Shown one piece after another: positions 25,514 through 35,900 of a stretch of DNA of 64,000 bases (position 1 is its first letter; each line of letters begins with the position of its first letter). Location of the stretch: assembly GCF_039414295.1 (NCBI RefSeq), contig NZ_JBCITM010000001.1, positions 310,001 to 374,000 on the forward strand, read 5' to 3'. The translations under genes and the position numbers were made by a program. The notes below the pieces were generated by a model that was not told where the DNA came from, searched no databases, and saw only the letters and a program-made list of their open reading frames with translations. This DNA is from Anoxynatronum sibiricum (GTDB lineage: Bacteria > Bacillota > Clostridia > Peptostreptococcales > Tindalliaceae).

Positions 25514-25896
25514 TTATAGCCATGGGAGTTGACATTGTTGAAATAAGCCGCATTCAAAGGGCCATGGAGAAAAGTCCCCGATTTTTGGAGCGCATACTCA
25601 CGTCCTCTGAAATCAGGCGGCTCATAGATAAAGGGCTGCCAGCATCATCAGCCGCAGGTTACTTTGCAGCAAAAGAGGCTGTCAGTAAAGTGCTGGGTAC
25701 TGGAATTGGAAAAATCGCCTGGCATGAGATCGAAATCAGTCATGACGATGCGGGTGCTCCCGGGGTGACCCTTTTTGGCGGTGCACGTCAAATTGCAGAT
25801 AAAAAAGGAATTGATCAGATCCTTGTCAGCATTTCTCATGACCGGTGTTCGGCCATTGCCACAGCACTGGGACAAAAGATGGATATGAAAGGATGA
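25510..25896 (+). CDS. acpS: holo-[acyl-carrier-protein] synthase
   Basis: Encodes 128 residues. It transfers 4'-phosphopantetheine from CoA to acyl carrier protein. The MGVDIVEISRI segment holds the Mg-binding Asp, and AAKEAVSKVLGTG has the second conserved Glu-Lys pair. ISHDRCSAIATAL closes the fold. The ATG at 25510 overlaps the upstream stop; 25525 is a possible shorter start. The acpS-alr order is common in Bacillota. Confidence 0.94.
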   Translation: MIIAMGVDIVEISRIQRAMEKSPRFLERILTSSEIRRLIDKGLPASSAAGYFAAKEAVSKVLGTGIGKIAWHEIEISHDDAGAPGVTLFGGARQIADKKGIDQILVSISHDRCSAIATALGQKMDMKG

Positions 25897-25901
25897 GTGT
25901 G

Positions 25902-27086
25902 ATGCAACCGGAACAGCTGCACAGGCCTGTGTGGGCAGAAGTCTATCTGGATCATCTGGCACATAATCTGAAACAAATCAGGCAGCACCTTTCAATGGGA
26001 ACCCCCATTTGCGGCGTCATCAAAGCCAATGGCTATGGCCATGGGGCAGTGATGATGGCTCGGGAACTTGAACGGTTAGGGGCAGCGCATTTAGCTGTGG
26101 CAACGCTGACTGAAGCCCTGGAATTGCGAAACAGCGGTTGTGAAATGCCCATTCTGATACTGGGATATACACCGGAAGATAAAGCTGCGCTGGTGATCAG
26201 ACATCGACTGAAGCAAACCATTTATACCCTGGATCAGGCTAAAGCTTTCTCCCAGGCTGCAGTGGCAGCATCCCAAAAGGTTTGTCTTCACTTGAAGATT
26301 GATACGGGTATGTCTCGCCTGGGGTTTCAGGTTAATGAGCAGGCTGCCAATGATATTGCCGAATTGTGTCAGTACCCAGGCATTGAGGTTGAAGGAATTT
26401 TCACCCATTATGCAGCAGCAGATGATGCCGACAAAAGTGAGACCCTCAGCCAGCTAGCAAAATATCAATGGATGATGAAAGCGCTTGAAAATCGTCGTTG
26501 CAGTATCAAAATGAAACATACTGCCAACAGCGCAGCTATCATCGACATGCCTGAAACTCACATGGACATGGTGCGTGCCGGCATTATGATTTACGGCCTT
26601 TATCCCTCAGCCGATGTGGATCATTCCCGGATTAAACTGAAACGATTAATGGCACTGAAAACCCGTGTGGCTCATGTAAAATCCATCGAGCCGGGCACTG
26701 GGGTCAGTTACGGATTGACATACCGTCCTTCAGATCAGGCTGTTATTGCCACACTTCCCGTGGGCTATGCCGATGGTTTTGCCAGATCACTTGGCGGAAA
26801 AGCGGAAGTGATGATACAGGGAAAAAAAGTGCCGGTGGTGGGTCGCATTTGCATGGATCAATGCATGATTGATGTGACGGGTCTTGATGTCCAACGGGGT
26901 GATGAAGTGACATTGTATGCACCCACGTCAGACAAAGGCGATACGGTGGATGATGTTGCCAGAAAGCTGGGAACCATCAACTATGAAATTACCTGCATGG
27001 TCAGCCGGCGGGTTCCCCGGGTGTATATCCGCCAGGGTGTGGCAGTGGCGGTATGGGACCCATCCCTTGAAATGACAGTTGGTTGA
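25902..27086 (+). CDS. alr: alanine racemase
   Basis: Encodes about 394 residues. It makes D-alanine for peptidoglycan. The PLP lysine is in CGVIKANGYGHGAV, the catalytic Tyr is in GVSYGLTYRP, and KIDTGMSRLGF and RVGxICMDQ-type GRICMDQCMIDV are family landmarks. I chose the ATG at 25902, nine bases after GAAAGG; 25893 is also in frame and overlaps the acpS stop. The next promoter's -35 box lies inside its last codons. Confidence 0.95.
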   Translation: MQPEQLHRPVWAEVYLDHLAHNLKQIRQHLSMGTPICGVIKANGYGHGAVMMARELERLGAAHLAVATLTEALELRNSGCEMPILILGYTPEDKAALVIRHRLKQTIYTLDQAKAFSQAAVAASQKVCLHLKIDTGMSRLGFQVNEQAANDIAELCQYPGIEVEGIFTHYAAADDADKSETLSQLAKYQWMMKALENRRCSIKMKHTANSAAIIDMPETHMDMVRAGIMIYGLYPSADVDHSRIKLKRLMALKTRVAHVKSIEPGTGVSYGLTYRPSDQAVIATLPVGYADGFARSLGGKAEVMIQGKKVPVVGRICMDQCMIDVTGLDVQRGDEVTLYAPTSDKGDTVDDVARKLGTINYEITCMVSRRVPRVYIRQGVAVAVWDPSLEMTVG

Positions 27087-27112
27087 CAGGCTGAAACCCC
27101 TTCGGGTATAAT
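27083..27112 (+). promoter_or_regulatory. promoter of the mazEF-type pair
   Basis: Consensus TTGACA and TATAAT with an 18-base spacer; the -35 overlaps the alr stop codon. It gives the toxin-antitoxin pair its own transcription start. Confidence 0.75.
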
Positions 27113-27145
27113 AGCGTCAACGAAGATGTCTTGCGGAGGTGCCTG

Positions 27146-27436
27146 ATGAAAAATCACGAAAAAGAGCTGACCATACGTTTGCCGGAAAATATGCTGCAGG
27201 AACTGGATGTATACAGCCATCTTGAAAATAAGAACCTCAATGAGTTTATTCGGGAAGCGGTCCAGCAGATTCTTTGCGAAAAAAACCGGTGTCAATTGCA
27301 TGAGAACATGCGCATTGGTTATGAAGAGATGGGCGCCATCAATCTGGCACTGGCAGAAATCGGTGTATGCATTGAGCGCACATTGCTGGAAGAGTATGAA
27401 TCGCTGTGCCCCGAATGGAAAGAGGGATCATGGTAA
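27146..27436 (+). CDS. ndoAI: MazE/EndoAI-type ribbon-helix-helix antitoxin
   Basis: Encodes 96 residues from 27146, after TTGCGGAGGTGCC. The N-terminal KELTIRLPENMLQELDVYS, with the following helix NLNEFIREAVQQIL, is a ribbon-helix-helix DNA-binding domain as in Bacillus EndoAI. The C-terminal tail would wrap the toxin. It precedes and overlaps the toxin gene by 7 bases. The alr-antitoxin-toxin order is the same as in Bacillus. Confidence 0.88.
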   Translation: MKNHEKELTIRLPENMLQELDVYSHLENKNLNEFIREAVQQILCEKNRCQLHENMRIGYEEMGAINLALAEIGVCIERTLLEEYESLCPEWKEGSW

Positions 27437-27777
27437 AGCGTGGGGAGATCTATTATGCTGATCTGAGTCCTGCCGTTGGTTCAGAACAGGGTGGTGTCAG
27501 ACCGGTACTCATCGTTCAGAATGATATCGGAAACAAGTACAGCCCAACGGTGATTGTGGCCGCCATCACCACACAGATCAACAAGGCAAAGCTGCCCACA
27601 CACATTGAAGTCAAAGCGCCTGATTATGGTCTGTCAAAAGACTCAGTCATTCTGCTGGAGCAAATTCGAACCCTTGACAAGCGGCGCCTTCAACAACGGC
27701 TTGGACAAATTGATGATGAGATGATGGATCAGATTAACCAGGCATTACTGATCAGTCTGGGGTTAATTGATTTTTAA
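27430..27777 (+). CDS. ndoA: MazF/EndoA endoribonuclease toxin
   Basis: Encodes 115 residues. It is a sequence-specific mRNA interferase. VKRGEIYYADLSPAVGSEQGG and RPVLIVQND form the MazF active-site region, with the Arg in GGVRPVLI and Thr in AAITTQ; SKDSVILLEQIRTLDK is the second conserved block. The start at 27430 was chosen from overlap with the antitoxin stop. A terminator follows directly, its stem beginning in the stop codon. Confidence 0.95.
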   Translation: MVKRGEIYYADLSPAVGSEQGGVRPVLIVQNDIGNKYSPTVIVAAITTQINKAKLPTHIEVKAPDYGLSKDSVILLEQIRTLDKRRLQQRLGQIDDEMMDQINQALLISLGLIDF

Positions 27778-27809
27778 GGCTTAAGATCCGCTGTTCTTAG
27801 GCCTTTTTT
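27777..27809 (+). terminator. terminator after mazF
   Basis: AGGCTTAAG (27777-27785) pairs with CTTAGGCCT (27796-27804), with one G-U pair, followed by six T. Confidence 0.85.
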
Positions 27810-27853
27810 GCAGGGCAAAATCAGCAGGAAATCATTTGAAAAGGCGGTTGCAT

Positions 27854-30034
27854 ATGCATAATAAATTCGAAAAAATTCTGATAGTATGCATCATCGTCAG
27901 TATCCTTGCCGGCGGCTTGTCGTTGGTGAGTCGCGTGAAAGCTGAAGCTCAGCTGAATCAGGTGGATATTTATGTGGATTATTTTGAAGTGAATGAGCTG
28001 GCGCGGCAGTCGGAGTACAGCACCGCCTGGTGGCTGGATTATTTCAGGCAGCTGGGGGCCACCCATGCGGTATTGGAGGAAGAAAGTCTTGGCCTGTTGA
28101 GGCAGGCACTGAAGCCGCTGAGGGTTGATGTGGGGCAGGATATCCTGAAAGAATGGAACTGGCAAAAAACAACACCGTCAGCATTGGCTGCCTACCATGA
28201 GACTGTGGGCATCCGTGACTATGATGTGATTATCATGACAGAAGAAGAACCGCTCTACCAGCAAATAGCAGCCGGACTACACAGTCGGTATGATGCAGAT
28301 CGTTTTTCGCTACAGCCTGGAGATGACGGATCAGTGATAATCATTCACGGCACAATTGAAGATGCGGTGTATAACCCTCCGGCTGATTTAACTGATTTTG
28401 AAGGACAGAACTATTTCAGGGAGCGCCGTCTGCACTCATCTCAGCTGACCCGCCTGGGACTGGGATTTGATCAGGATAAAATCAGCACCATACAACAGGC
28501 TGGTCTTCAGGTAATGCCCCGTCCTTTCAGTTACGGTGACTGGGGTGGTGAAGCTTACCTTCGTGGTTATCTGGATGATCTGACCACATATGGAATGATT
28601 CCGGACATTCTTTTTTTTGGAGGAAAACAGTTGCCGGGAGCGGCGGACGAGAGCCTGTCACTCCTGACATCATTCATGAATCAACAGGGCATTCGTGCCG
28701 GATTGGTGGAAACCTCATTTCAACGGGAACATCTGGAACAGGAGGGTATAGAAACTCTTACTGAAAGCCTTGAATATCAAGCAGTACGTGTCTTTAATGT
28801 GTGGCCGTTTGTTCAGGAACGCTATCGTTTTTATCATTATGACGGCGCTGAAGAAATTGAAAATACATTGTACAGGGCAGTGACTGAACGAAACATCCGA
28901 ATGATTTACTTTAAGCCCTTTAAGGAAAGCACTACTGTTTATGTCACGGATCCAGAGGAATATGCAGCGATTTTTCAGCGCTTTGAGACTCGTATTGCCC
29001 GTCATGGTCTTTCTTTGGGGAAAGCTTCTACTTTTCCTCAAACGCATCCATCACTGGCATTGCAAAGCCTTATGGCACTTGGTGTTGCTGCTGCCGCAGT
29101 CTTATTACTGCGAAAGCTGTTTCCCCTGTCAGACCGTGTTGGTGTAATCCTGTTCATGATGGGAATCGTTCCGCTGATTGTGCTGTTATTCTGGCGAACG
29201 GGATGGGGAGAAAAACTGACAGCCATGGCAGCAGCCATCTTTTTTCCATCACTGGGAATGGACCACTGTTGTCGACAGATGTGGAAATGGCACCAACAAA
29301 AAAAGCGCTTCTCATACCTTCAGAGCATGAAAGAAGGTGTGATGCTGCTGATGCAGGTATCTTTGATTTCCTCCATAGGTGCCTTGCTGGTGGCGGCTTT
29401 GCTTTCGGATGTGCGTTATTTGCTGGAAATGGATATTTTTAGAGGTGTGAAAATCAGCCAGTTGATCCCCATTGCATTTTATGGGCTTATATTTCTCCAC
29501 TATTTTGGATACCTTCGCAGCGAAGACCGGTTGTCAGAGCCGGGTATTCGTCCAACGGAAATCAGGGCCCTTCTGATGGAAAACATTAAAGTGTTTTATG
29601 TGGCAGCCATGGGTTTTCTGTTGGTGGCCGGCTATATTTATATTGCCCGCACGGGACACGAAGGAAATCTTCAACCCATGGAAATCGAAATGATTATCCG
29701 TAATATTCTGGAAGAATCTTTGCTGGTAAGACCCCGCACCAAAGAGTTCACCGTTGCATTTCCCGCATTATTATTGGGAGCTTATCTGGCCTCCCTGCGT
29801 TACAAATCACTGATATTTTTGGCAGGGCTTGCGGCGGTGATTGGCCAGACCTCCATTGTGAACACCTTCAGTCACCTGCGCACACCGGTGCTGATTTCCG
29901 TTATCAGAACAGCTTATTCTCTGGCAGCTGGCATTGGCTTCTCAGTCATTTATCTGGCGTTGATGATTGGATTTGTTTGGTTGCTGGAGCAGTGGGGCGT
30001 TCGATTATGGCGTTTGATGGAGAAGACGGAATGA
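27854..30034 (+). CDS. multi-pass membrane protein, DUF5693-like
   Basis: Encodes 726 residues from 27854 (AAAAGGCGG upstream). One N-terminal helix is followed by about 370 mostly soluble residues, then by eight or more helices from about residue 400 (LALQSLMALGVAAAAVLLL onward). The overall plan and its place directly before csaB match DUF5693 proteins. Function is not known; the context suggests cell-surface polysaccharide synthesis or export. It ends 23 bases before the csaB start. Confidence 0.75.
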   Translation: MHNKFEKILIVCIIVSILAGGLSLVSRVKAEAQLNQVDIYVDYFEVNELARQSEYSTAWWLDYFRQLGATHAVLEEESLGLLRQALKPLRVDVGQDILKEWNWQKTTPSALAAYHETVGIRDYDVIIMTEEEPLYQQIAAGLHSRYDADRFSLQPGDDGSVIIIHGTIEDAVYNPPADLTDFEGQNYFRERRLHSSQLTRLGLGFDQDKISTIQQAGLQVMPRPFSYGDWGGEAYLRGYLDDLTTYGMIPDILFFGGKQLPGAADESLSLLTSFMNQQGIRAGLVETSFQREHLEQEGIETLTESLEYQAVRVFNVWPFVQERYRFYHYDGAEEIENTLYRAVTERNIRMIYFKPFKESTTVYVTDPEEYAAIFQRFETRIARHGLSLGKASTFPQTHPSLALQSLMALGVAAAAVLLLRKLFPLSDRVGVILFMMGIVPLIVLLFWRTGWGEKLTAMAAAIFFPSLGMDHCCRQMWKWHQQKKRFSYLQSMKEGVMLLMQVSLISSIGALLVAALLSDVRYLLEMDIFRGVKISQLIPIAFYGLIFLHYFGYLRSEDRLSEPGIRPTEIRALLMENIKVFYVAAMGFLLVAGYIYIARTGHEGNLQPMEIEMIIRNILEESLLVRPRTKEFTVAFPALLLGAYLASLRYKSLIFLAGLAAVIGQTSIVNTFSHLRTPVLISVIRTAYSLAAGIGFSVIYLALMIGFVWLLEQWGVRLWRLMEKTE

Positions 30035-30057
30035 GAGTCTCGGGAAAGGATCATATC

Positions 30058-31137
30058 ATGAAAAACATCTTTATCTTCGGTTATTACGGTTTTAATAACA
30101 TTGGCGATGAAGCCATTCTGGAGGCAATTGTGGGTCAGTTCAGACAACAGATGCCCCAAGTGACGTTGACGGCTTTGAGTTACAAAGCGGCAGAAACAGC
30201 AGATAGATACGGCATTATGGCCGTGAGTCGAAATCGATTTGTCGAAGTGTTTCGTTCCATTAAAAAGGCGAACCTGGTGATGAGCGGCGGCGGTTCCATA
30301 CTTCAGGATGTGACCAGCAGCCGCAGTCTCATGTATTATCTTGGAATTATTTTTTTAGCAAAGGTATTTGGGCGAAAGGTAGCGTTTTATGGCAATGGAT
30401 TCGGACCCATCACCAGACCGCTGAACCGATGGCTGGTGAGACAGCTGATTAATCAGGTGGATCTAATCACTGTTAGGGATGAAGAATCACGTCAGTTAAT
30501 GCAGGCATTAGGGATTCAACGCCCTATCACCGTCACGGCAGATGCAGCCTTTACACTTCCTCTCCTTCAGGGCAGGGTTGCATCCGATAAGAGTCATGAA
30601 CCCAAAAAAGTGGGAATATCTGTTCGCAGCTGGAAAAATCAGTCGATCTATCTGCCTGCGGTGGCGGCTTGCGCAGATTTACTGGCACATTCCGGGTATG
30701 AGGTGTGCTTTCTGCCCATGCAGCCCCCGGCAGATACCCGTGTTTCAGAGGAAATTATGAACCAAATGACGCAACAGGCAGCCGTTATCAAAGTGGATGA
30801 AACACCTTCAGCGATGATCCGGGCCATCTCAGAAATGGACTTTATCATAGGAATGCGTCTGCACGCCCTTATTTTTGCGGCCATTGCAGGTGTGCCAATG
30901 GTGGGGCTTTCTTATGAAGCAAAAATCACCAGTTTTTTGAAACTGGTACAACAGCCCTGCGCAGGAGAAGTGGAAACCCTCGATAAGGACCAGCTAATCA
31001 ACACAGTTCTGGCATTTCTGAAAGACCAGGAGCAACACAAGTTAAATCTCATGAAACAGCGGGATGAACTCTGCCGAAAATCTGCACAAAATGCTGCATT
31101 GATCCAAAACTTCCTTTTAAAGGAGGAACCGTCATGA
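30058..31137 (+). CDS. csaB: polysaccharide pyruvyl transferase CsaB
   Basis: Encodes 359 residues. CsaB adds pyruvyl ketal groups to secondary cell wall polysaccharide, the anchor for SLH-domain S-layer proteins. It starts FGYYGFNNIGDEAILEAI and contains MSGGGSILQDVTS and the late GMRLHALIFAAIAGVPMVGLSY, all family hallmarks. GGGAAAGGATC precedes 30058. Its stop overlaps the tagA-like start (ATGA), so the two are coupled. Confidence 0.93.
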   Translation: MKNIFIFGYYGFNNIGDEAILEAIVGQFRQQMPQVTLTALSYKAAETADRYGIMAVSRNRFVEVFRSIKKANLVMSGGGSILQDVTSSRSLMYYLGIIFLAKVFGRKVAFYGNGFGPITRPLNRWLVRQLINQVDLITVRDEESRQLMQALGIQRPITVTADAAFTLPLLQGRVASDKSHEPKKVGISVRSWKNQSIYLPAVAACADLLAHSGYEVCFLPMQPPADTRVSEEIMNQMTQQAAVIKVDETPSAMIRAISEMDFIIGMRLHALIFAAIAGVPMVGLSYEAKITSFLKLVQQPCAGEVETLDKDQLINTVLAFLKDQEQHKLNLMKQRDELCRKSAQNAALIQNFLLKEEPS

Positions 31138-31874
31138 AGCCGGTGAAGGTTATGGGAGTTCCCATCAATCCTGTTACCAACCAACAGATGGAATCATTAA
31201 TCTCCGAAATGCTTTCAGAAAAAACCACCAGTACATTGATGACGCCAAACCCTGAGATGGTGATGGCAGCAACCACAAATTCGGAACTGATGGCGGCACT
31301 GCAATCGGCTGATTTAGTGATTCCCGACGGTATCGGCCTGATCATTGCTTCACGTCTGAAAAATCTGGGGCTGAAAGAACGTGTCACTGGAATTGACACC
31401 ATGGAGAAAGTGCTTGCCTGCTGTCATCAGCAACAGCTCTCGTTTTTTCTGCTGGGTGGTCAACCGGGACGTGCTGAAAAAGCGGTGAACACCATTGAAC
31501 AAAAGTACCCTGGCATCAAGGTGGCCGGCTGCCATCATGGATACTTTCAGGATGCGGAAGAGAAAGGCGTACTGGAGATGATTCGAAATTCTTCACCAGA
31601 TGTTCTTTTTGTTTGTCTGGGATTTCCCCGACAGGAAATCTGGATCAATCAAAATCGATCCCGGGTATCAAGCCGTTTAATGATGGGGGTAGGAGGCAGT
31701 GTGGACGTGTATGCGGGAGAAGTGAAGCGGGCCCCGGTTTTCTTTCAGAAACTCGGCATCGAATGGTTATACCGCTTACTTCAAGAGCCTTCTCGTCTGG
31801 GGCGCATGTCTGTGTTGCCGGTGTTTCTATGGAAAGCACTGTGGATACAAAAAGATGAAATGAAAGACAGGTGA
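31134..31874 (+). CDS. tagA: WecG/TagA-family glycosyltransferase
   Basis: Encodes 246 residues. The family transfers N-acetylmannosamine (or a relative) from UDP-sugar to lipid-linked GlcNAc in wall polysaccharide synthesis. Landmarks are TPNPEMVMAA, LVIPDGIGLIIASR, RVTGIDTMEKVL and FVCLGFPRQEIWI. It follows csaB with a 4-base overlap, so both probably serve the same wall polymer. Confidence 0.92.
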   Translation: MKPVKVMGVPINPVTNQQMESLISEMLSEKTTSTLMTPNPEMVMAATTNSELMAALQSADLVIPDGIGLIIASRLKNLGLKERVTGIDTMEKVLACCHQQQLSFFLLGGQPGRAEKAVNTIEQKYPGIKVAGCHHGYFQDAEEKGVLEMIRNSSPDVLFVCLGFPRQEIWINQNRSRVSSRLMMGVGGSVDVYAGEVKRAPVFFQKLGIEWLYRLLQEPSRLGRMSVLPVFLWKALWIQKDEMKDR

Positions 31875-31878
31875 AGCA

Positions 31879-32748
31879 ATGAAAAAAACAACGGTATTGC
31901 TGGAATACGCGGGGATCGCACTGGGAAGCGCTTTGATGGCCTTTGCGCTCCATTTTTTTCTGGAACCCAACACCATTGCCCCGGGAGGTGTCACTGGTCT
32001 GGCGGTGGTTATTCAGCGGATGACTGGAATACCCATGGACTTGACAAATCTGGTCATTAATATTCCACTCTTCCTGACGGGGATTTTGATTCTTGGCAAA
32101 GCCTTTGGAGCCAAAACCGCTTATGCCACTCTAATGCTCTCTTTGTTTCTCCGCCTGTTTTCAATGGGGTTCGGATCTGCAGTAACGTTGACATCAGATA
32201 TTCTTTTGGCGGCAGTCTATGGAGGCGTAGCCATGGGGGTTGGTTTGGGGCTGGTGTTTCGACTGGGAGGCACAACGGGAGGAACCGACCTGGCAGGAGC
32301 AATACTCAATCATTATTTTCCTTCACTGAGTACCGCCAAAATGATGATGATCTTGGATCTCGTGATTGTCGGTGTGGCCGGACTTGTAGAGAGACGTGTT
32401 GAAACAGCCCTGTACTCCATTATTGCCTTGTATATTTTGGTAAAACTGACTGATTTTATTGTGGAAGACCTCAGTTACGCCAAGGCATTCTACATCATCT
32501 CCGATAAACCCGCGGTGATCAGTCAGCGCATCATCAGCGAACTGAGTCGGGGTGTCACTGGTTTGGAAGCCAAGGGAATGTATACAGGATCTCACCGCAC
32601 CATGCTTCTGTGCGTCGTCAACCGGGCAGAAGTAGCCAAGTTGAAAAAAATGGTTTACGAAGTTGACCCCGCTGCCTTTATGATGGTCACCACCATCCAC
32701 GAAGTGCTGGGAGAAGGTTTCAAAGAAGTCGGCAACAGTTCAGTATAA
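31879..32748 (+). CDS. YitT family membrane protein
   Basis: Encodes 289 residues. Five N-terminal helices include the paired motif ALHFFLEPNTIAPGGVTGLA and FRLGGTTGGTDLAGAIL typical of YitT proteins. A C-terminal cytosolic DUF2179 domain (SRGVTGLEAKGMYTG onward) follows. The transported substrate is unknown for most of the family. It begins 4 bases after the glycosyltransferase and ends that operon. Confidence 0.9.
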   Translation: MKKTTVLLEYAGIALGSALMAFALHFFLEPNTIAPGGVTGLAVVIQRMTGIPMDLTNLVINIPLFLTGILILGKAFGAKTAYATLMLSLFLRLFSMGFGSAVTLTSDILLAAVYGGVAMGVGLGLVFRLGGTTGGTDLAGAILNHYFPSLSTAKMMMILDLVIVGVAGLVERRVETALYSIIALYILVKLTDFIVEDLSYAKAFYIISDKPAVISQRIISELSRGVTGLEAKGMYTGSHRTMLLCVVNRAEVAKLKKMVYEVDPAAFMMVTTIHEVLGEGFKEVGNSSV

Positions 32749-32986
32749 ACCTTCAGAGAGCCGCCTACCAAATCCCTTACCTTCATTGTATTTTGTCTGC
32801 AGTCTGGAGCCGCCTTGGGCGGGTTTCGCCATGGAATGAGGCAAAAGACCTGTTCGCTGATGATACAGAAAATGTCATGGATCTGTAACCAATCGGTGCT
32901 TGTTTTCGTCTATGATGGATGAGATGATTCAATCAGTTCAATTAACATCGAAAAAAGATTCATAGGCTCATGGGAGGGATTCGTTA

Positions 32987-35900
32987 ATGATTAACAACTA
33001 TTCCTTTAAGAAAAAATGGATTGGAGTAGCGCTTGCCACTCTGGTTTCCATTGGTGCACTGGTGGAACCGGTGGCAGCTCAGACGTGGATTTTTGAAGAG
33101 AAGACCACTGAAAACATTGCAGGCGGAGCCAGTTACCAGCGTATACTGCGTTTTGGTGAGCAAGGGTGGCAGCATGTGAATGTGATCCGGGTGAATCTGA
33201 ATGATCAATACACCAAACTGGACCTGCTTCAAAGTGCCGGTGGTGTCAGCCAGCGGGAAACACTAACAAATATGCTTCAACGGGCAGATAATCCGGTGGC
33301 GGGGATAAATGCTGATTTTTTCTATCTGACAAACCCGGATTCACCCATGGGAATCATGGTGCGGGATGGCAGTATTGTCAGCAGTCCTGTACTTGAGAAA
33401 CCCTACAGTACCCTTGCTGTCACAAATGAAGGCCAGGCCTTCCTTACCGACTGGCATAATCACCTCTACGTATCCACTGAAGCCGGAGGAATTTTCAGTA
33501 TCAGTGCATACAACAAAATCACCTGGAACTATCATATGATCACCATGATGGATCGCAATTGGGGCGAAAAATCCCCGGGGGCGGGCGATGAGTATCGGGA
33601 TCTGGTGGAAGTGGTGGTTGCGGATGGCGTGGTAACGGAAATTCGTCGAGGGCTGCCGTCGGTAACGATACCTGAGAATGGTTATGTGCTGCTGGCCTCC
33701 GGACAAAATGGACAACAGTTGCTTCAGGGAATTCGCCAGGGAGAACGGATCACTTTTTATGATCAGACAACCCCGAATCTCCAGAATATCCAGCTGGCAG
33801 TGGGTGGCGGTACTGTGCTGGTCAGGAACGGACAGACGGTTGCCTTCTCAGAGCCGGTTGCGGGAAATCATCCCCGAACGGCAGTGGGAATCAACCGGGC
33901 TGGCAATGAACTGATTATGGTAACCATTGATGGACGCCATCGATCATACACCGGTGTTGATGGCCAGAAACTGGCAGCATTGATGATTGAACTGGGAAGT
34001 GATCAGGCAATCCTCATGGATGGGGGGGGATCCACCACCATGGCAGTTCGTCAACTGGGAGAATCGGCGGTGAAGGTTGTCAATGCTCCTTCTGACGGTA
34101 ATCAGCGACGCATCATCAATGGACTTGCAGTAAATACCACAGCACCCCAAGGTGAATTGGCAGGTCTGATGTTCACTGCCGGACAGGAGAGCGTCTTTGT
34201 CAATCAGCCCATGAACCTGCAAGTGTCGGGATACGACACGTACTATCAGGCATATCCCCTTGAGAGTGGTGCGGTCACCTATCGAGTGGTGGAAGGCAAA
34301 GGACGGGTTGAAAATCAGCAGCTGATTGCAGAGGCTGCGGGCACTTTGATTCTGGAAGCATCTTTTCAGGGAAAGAGTGTGAGTCAAACAATCCAGGCAC
34401 TGTCGGAAGTGGCAGGGCTGCAAATTCATGTACCCCGTTACACATTAAATCCGGGAGCTTCCATGTTGGTGACAGTGGAAGGAATTGATCCCAATGGTTT
34501 CCGTGCACCTCTGTCCATGAGTCGTGTGCAGATCACTGATCAACAGGGATTGGGCACGCTTTCGAATGGTGTTTATCAGGCGGGACAACGGGAAGGGACC
34601 ACTGTATTACGGGCAAGCTACAATGGATACCAGGCAGCAGTTCCCTTGTCCATTGGCATGCAACGTCAGGCGGCGGCTTCCCTGGAAACGTATCAGCCTG
34701 CTTTCCTGGGGTATCCTGCTGCTGTCAAAGGCTCCGTTTCAACGGTGAGCGGCGGTGCGGTGAACCCCAATGCCCTGCGTCTTGATTTTGATCTTACAGG
34801 TGCCATTGAAACCACTGCAGCTTATGTGGTTTTTGGGCAGAGCATTTCGATTCCGGCGCAAACCAGCCGCATTTCTCTGCGGGTCAATGCCACTGAAACA
34901 GCGCCTCACTGGATACGTGGACAGGTGCGTGATGCTGCAGGGCAAACCCACACTGTTGACTTTAAACAGGGAATTGACTGGATGGGTTGGAACACACTGG
35001 AAGGCAACCTGCCTCAGGGAGTGACTTTTCCGGCGGTGCTGGAGCGGATCTATGTGGTGGAAACCGACCCCTTCTTTAAAACCCGGGGCACCCTGCTCTT
35101 TGACGGTATCGAATTTTTGGCGCCACTCACACTGCCGGTACTGACTCCAGAGGAGGCAGGTGGACAGGTGGCAGATCCAGTGCGAAAAGTTCCAGCACAG
35201 GCAGAGGGCCAGTGGCTGGTGCATGGCGGCGGAGATGATAACACTGTTTCACAGCAACTGTTGCGTCAACTGCAAAATGGGTACCAGTCTGTCTATGTGA
35301 CCGGGAACGTCACCAGCGAACTTCGGAGCCAGGCGGGCAATCGTATTATTGGAGGTAATGGCGGACACACAGCCAACCAGACGGGTCAGCAAATGGTCAT
35401 TTATCTGGATAACAGTCAGGATGGCCTGCGAAAAACCAATTATCAGCAATGGCCCTGGTTGATGAATACCCTGAAGGGGAATTTGCCGGAACAAATTCTG
35501 GTGTTCTTGCCGAAGCCCATTTGGGGTCCCCAGGGGTTCGGTGATGAACTGGAAGCTGACCTGCTGGGAGAGCAGTTTAAAAAACTGGCAGACCAGGGCA
35601 AACAGGTTTTTGTATTCCATGGCAATAGCAGTGCAGAGGTGGAACTGCGTGACGGTGTTCGTTATATTGGTGTAGCCAGAAACGGACAACAAGGCGTGGC
35701 ACTTTACCAGAGTGGTGGCCGGCTTAGCTACCAACTTATCAATTTAGCAGATAATACTGCGATACCAGGCGTTGCAGTGCAGGAAAAAGTACAGGAAACT
35801 GTCAACACGCCGGCACCCATTCCAGTGAACGACCAGCAAGTATCTTTTCGGGTTGGGCAGCGTTATTACATGGCGGGAAGCGAACAGATCTCGCTGGATA

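Noticed and set aside
32808..32826. Terminator after the YitT gene (CCGCC-TTG-GGCGG followed by GTTT)
   Set aside because: The stem is only five pairs with a three-base loop and a poor T-run; too weak to call.
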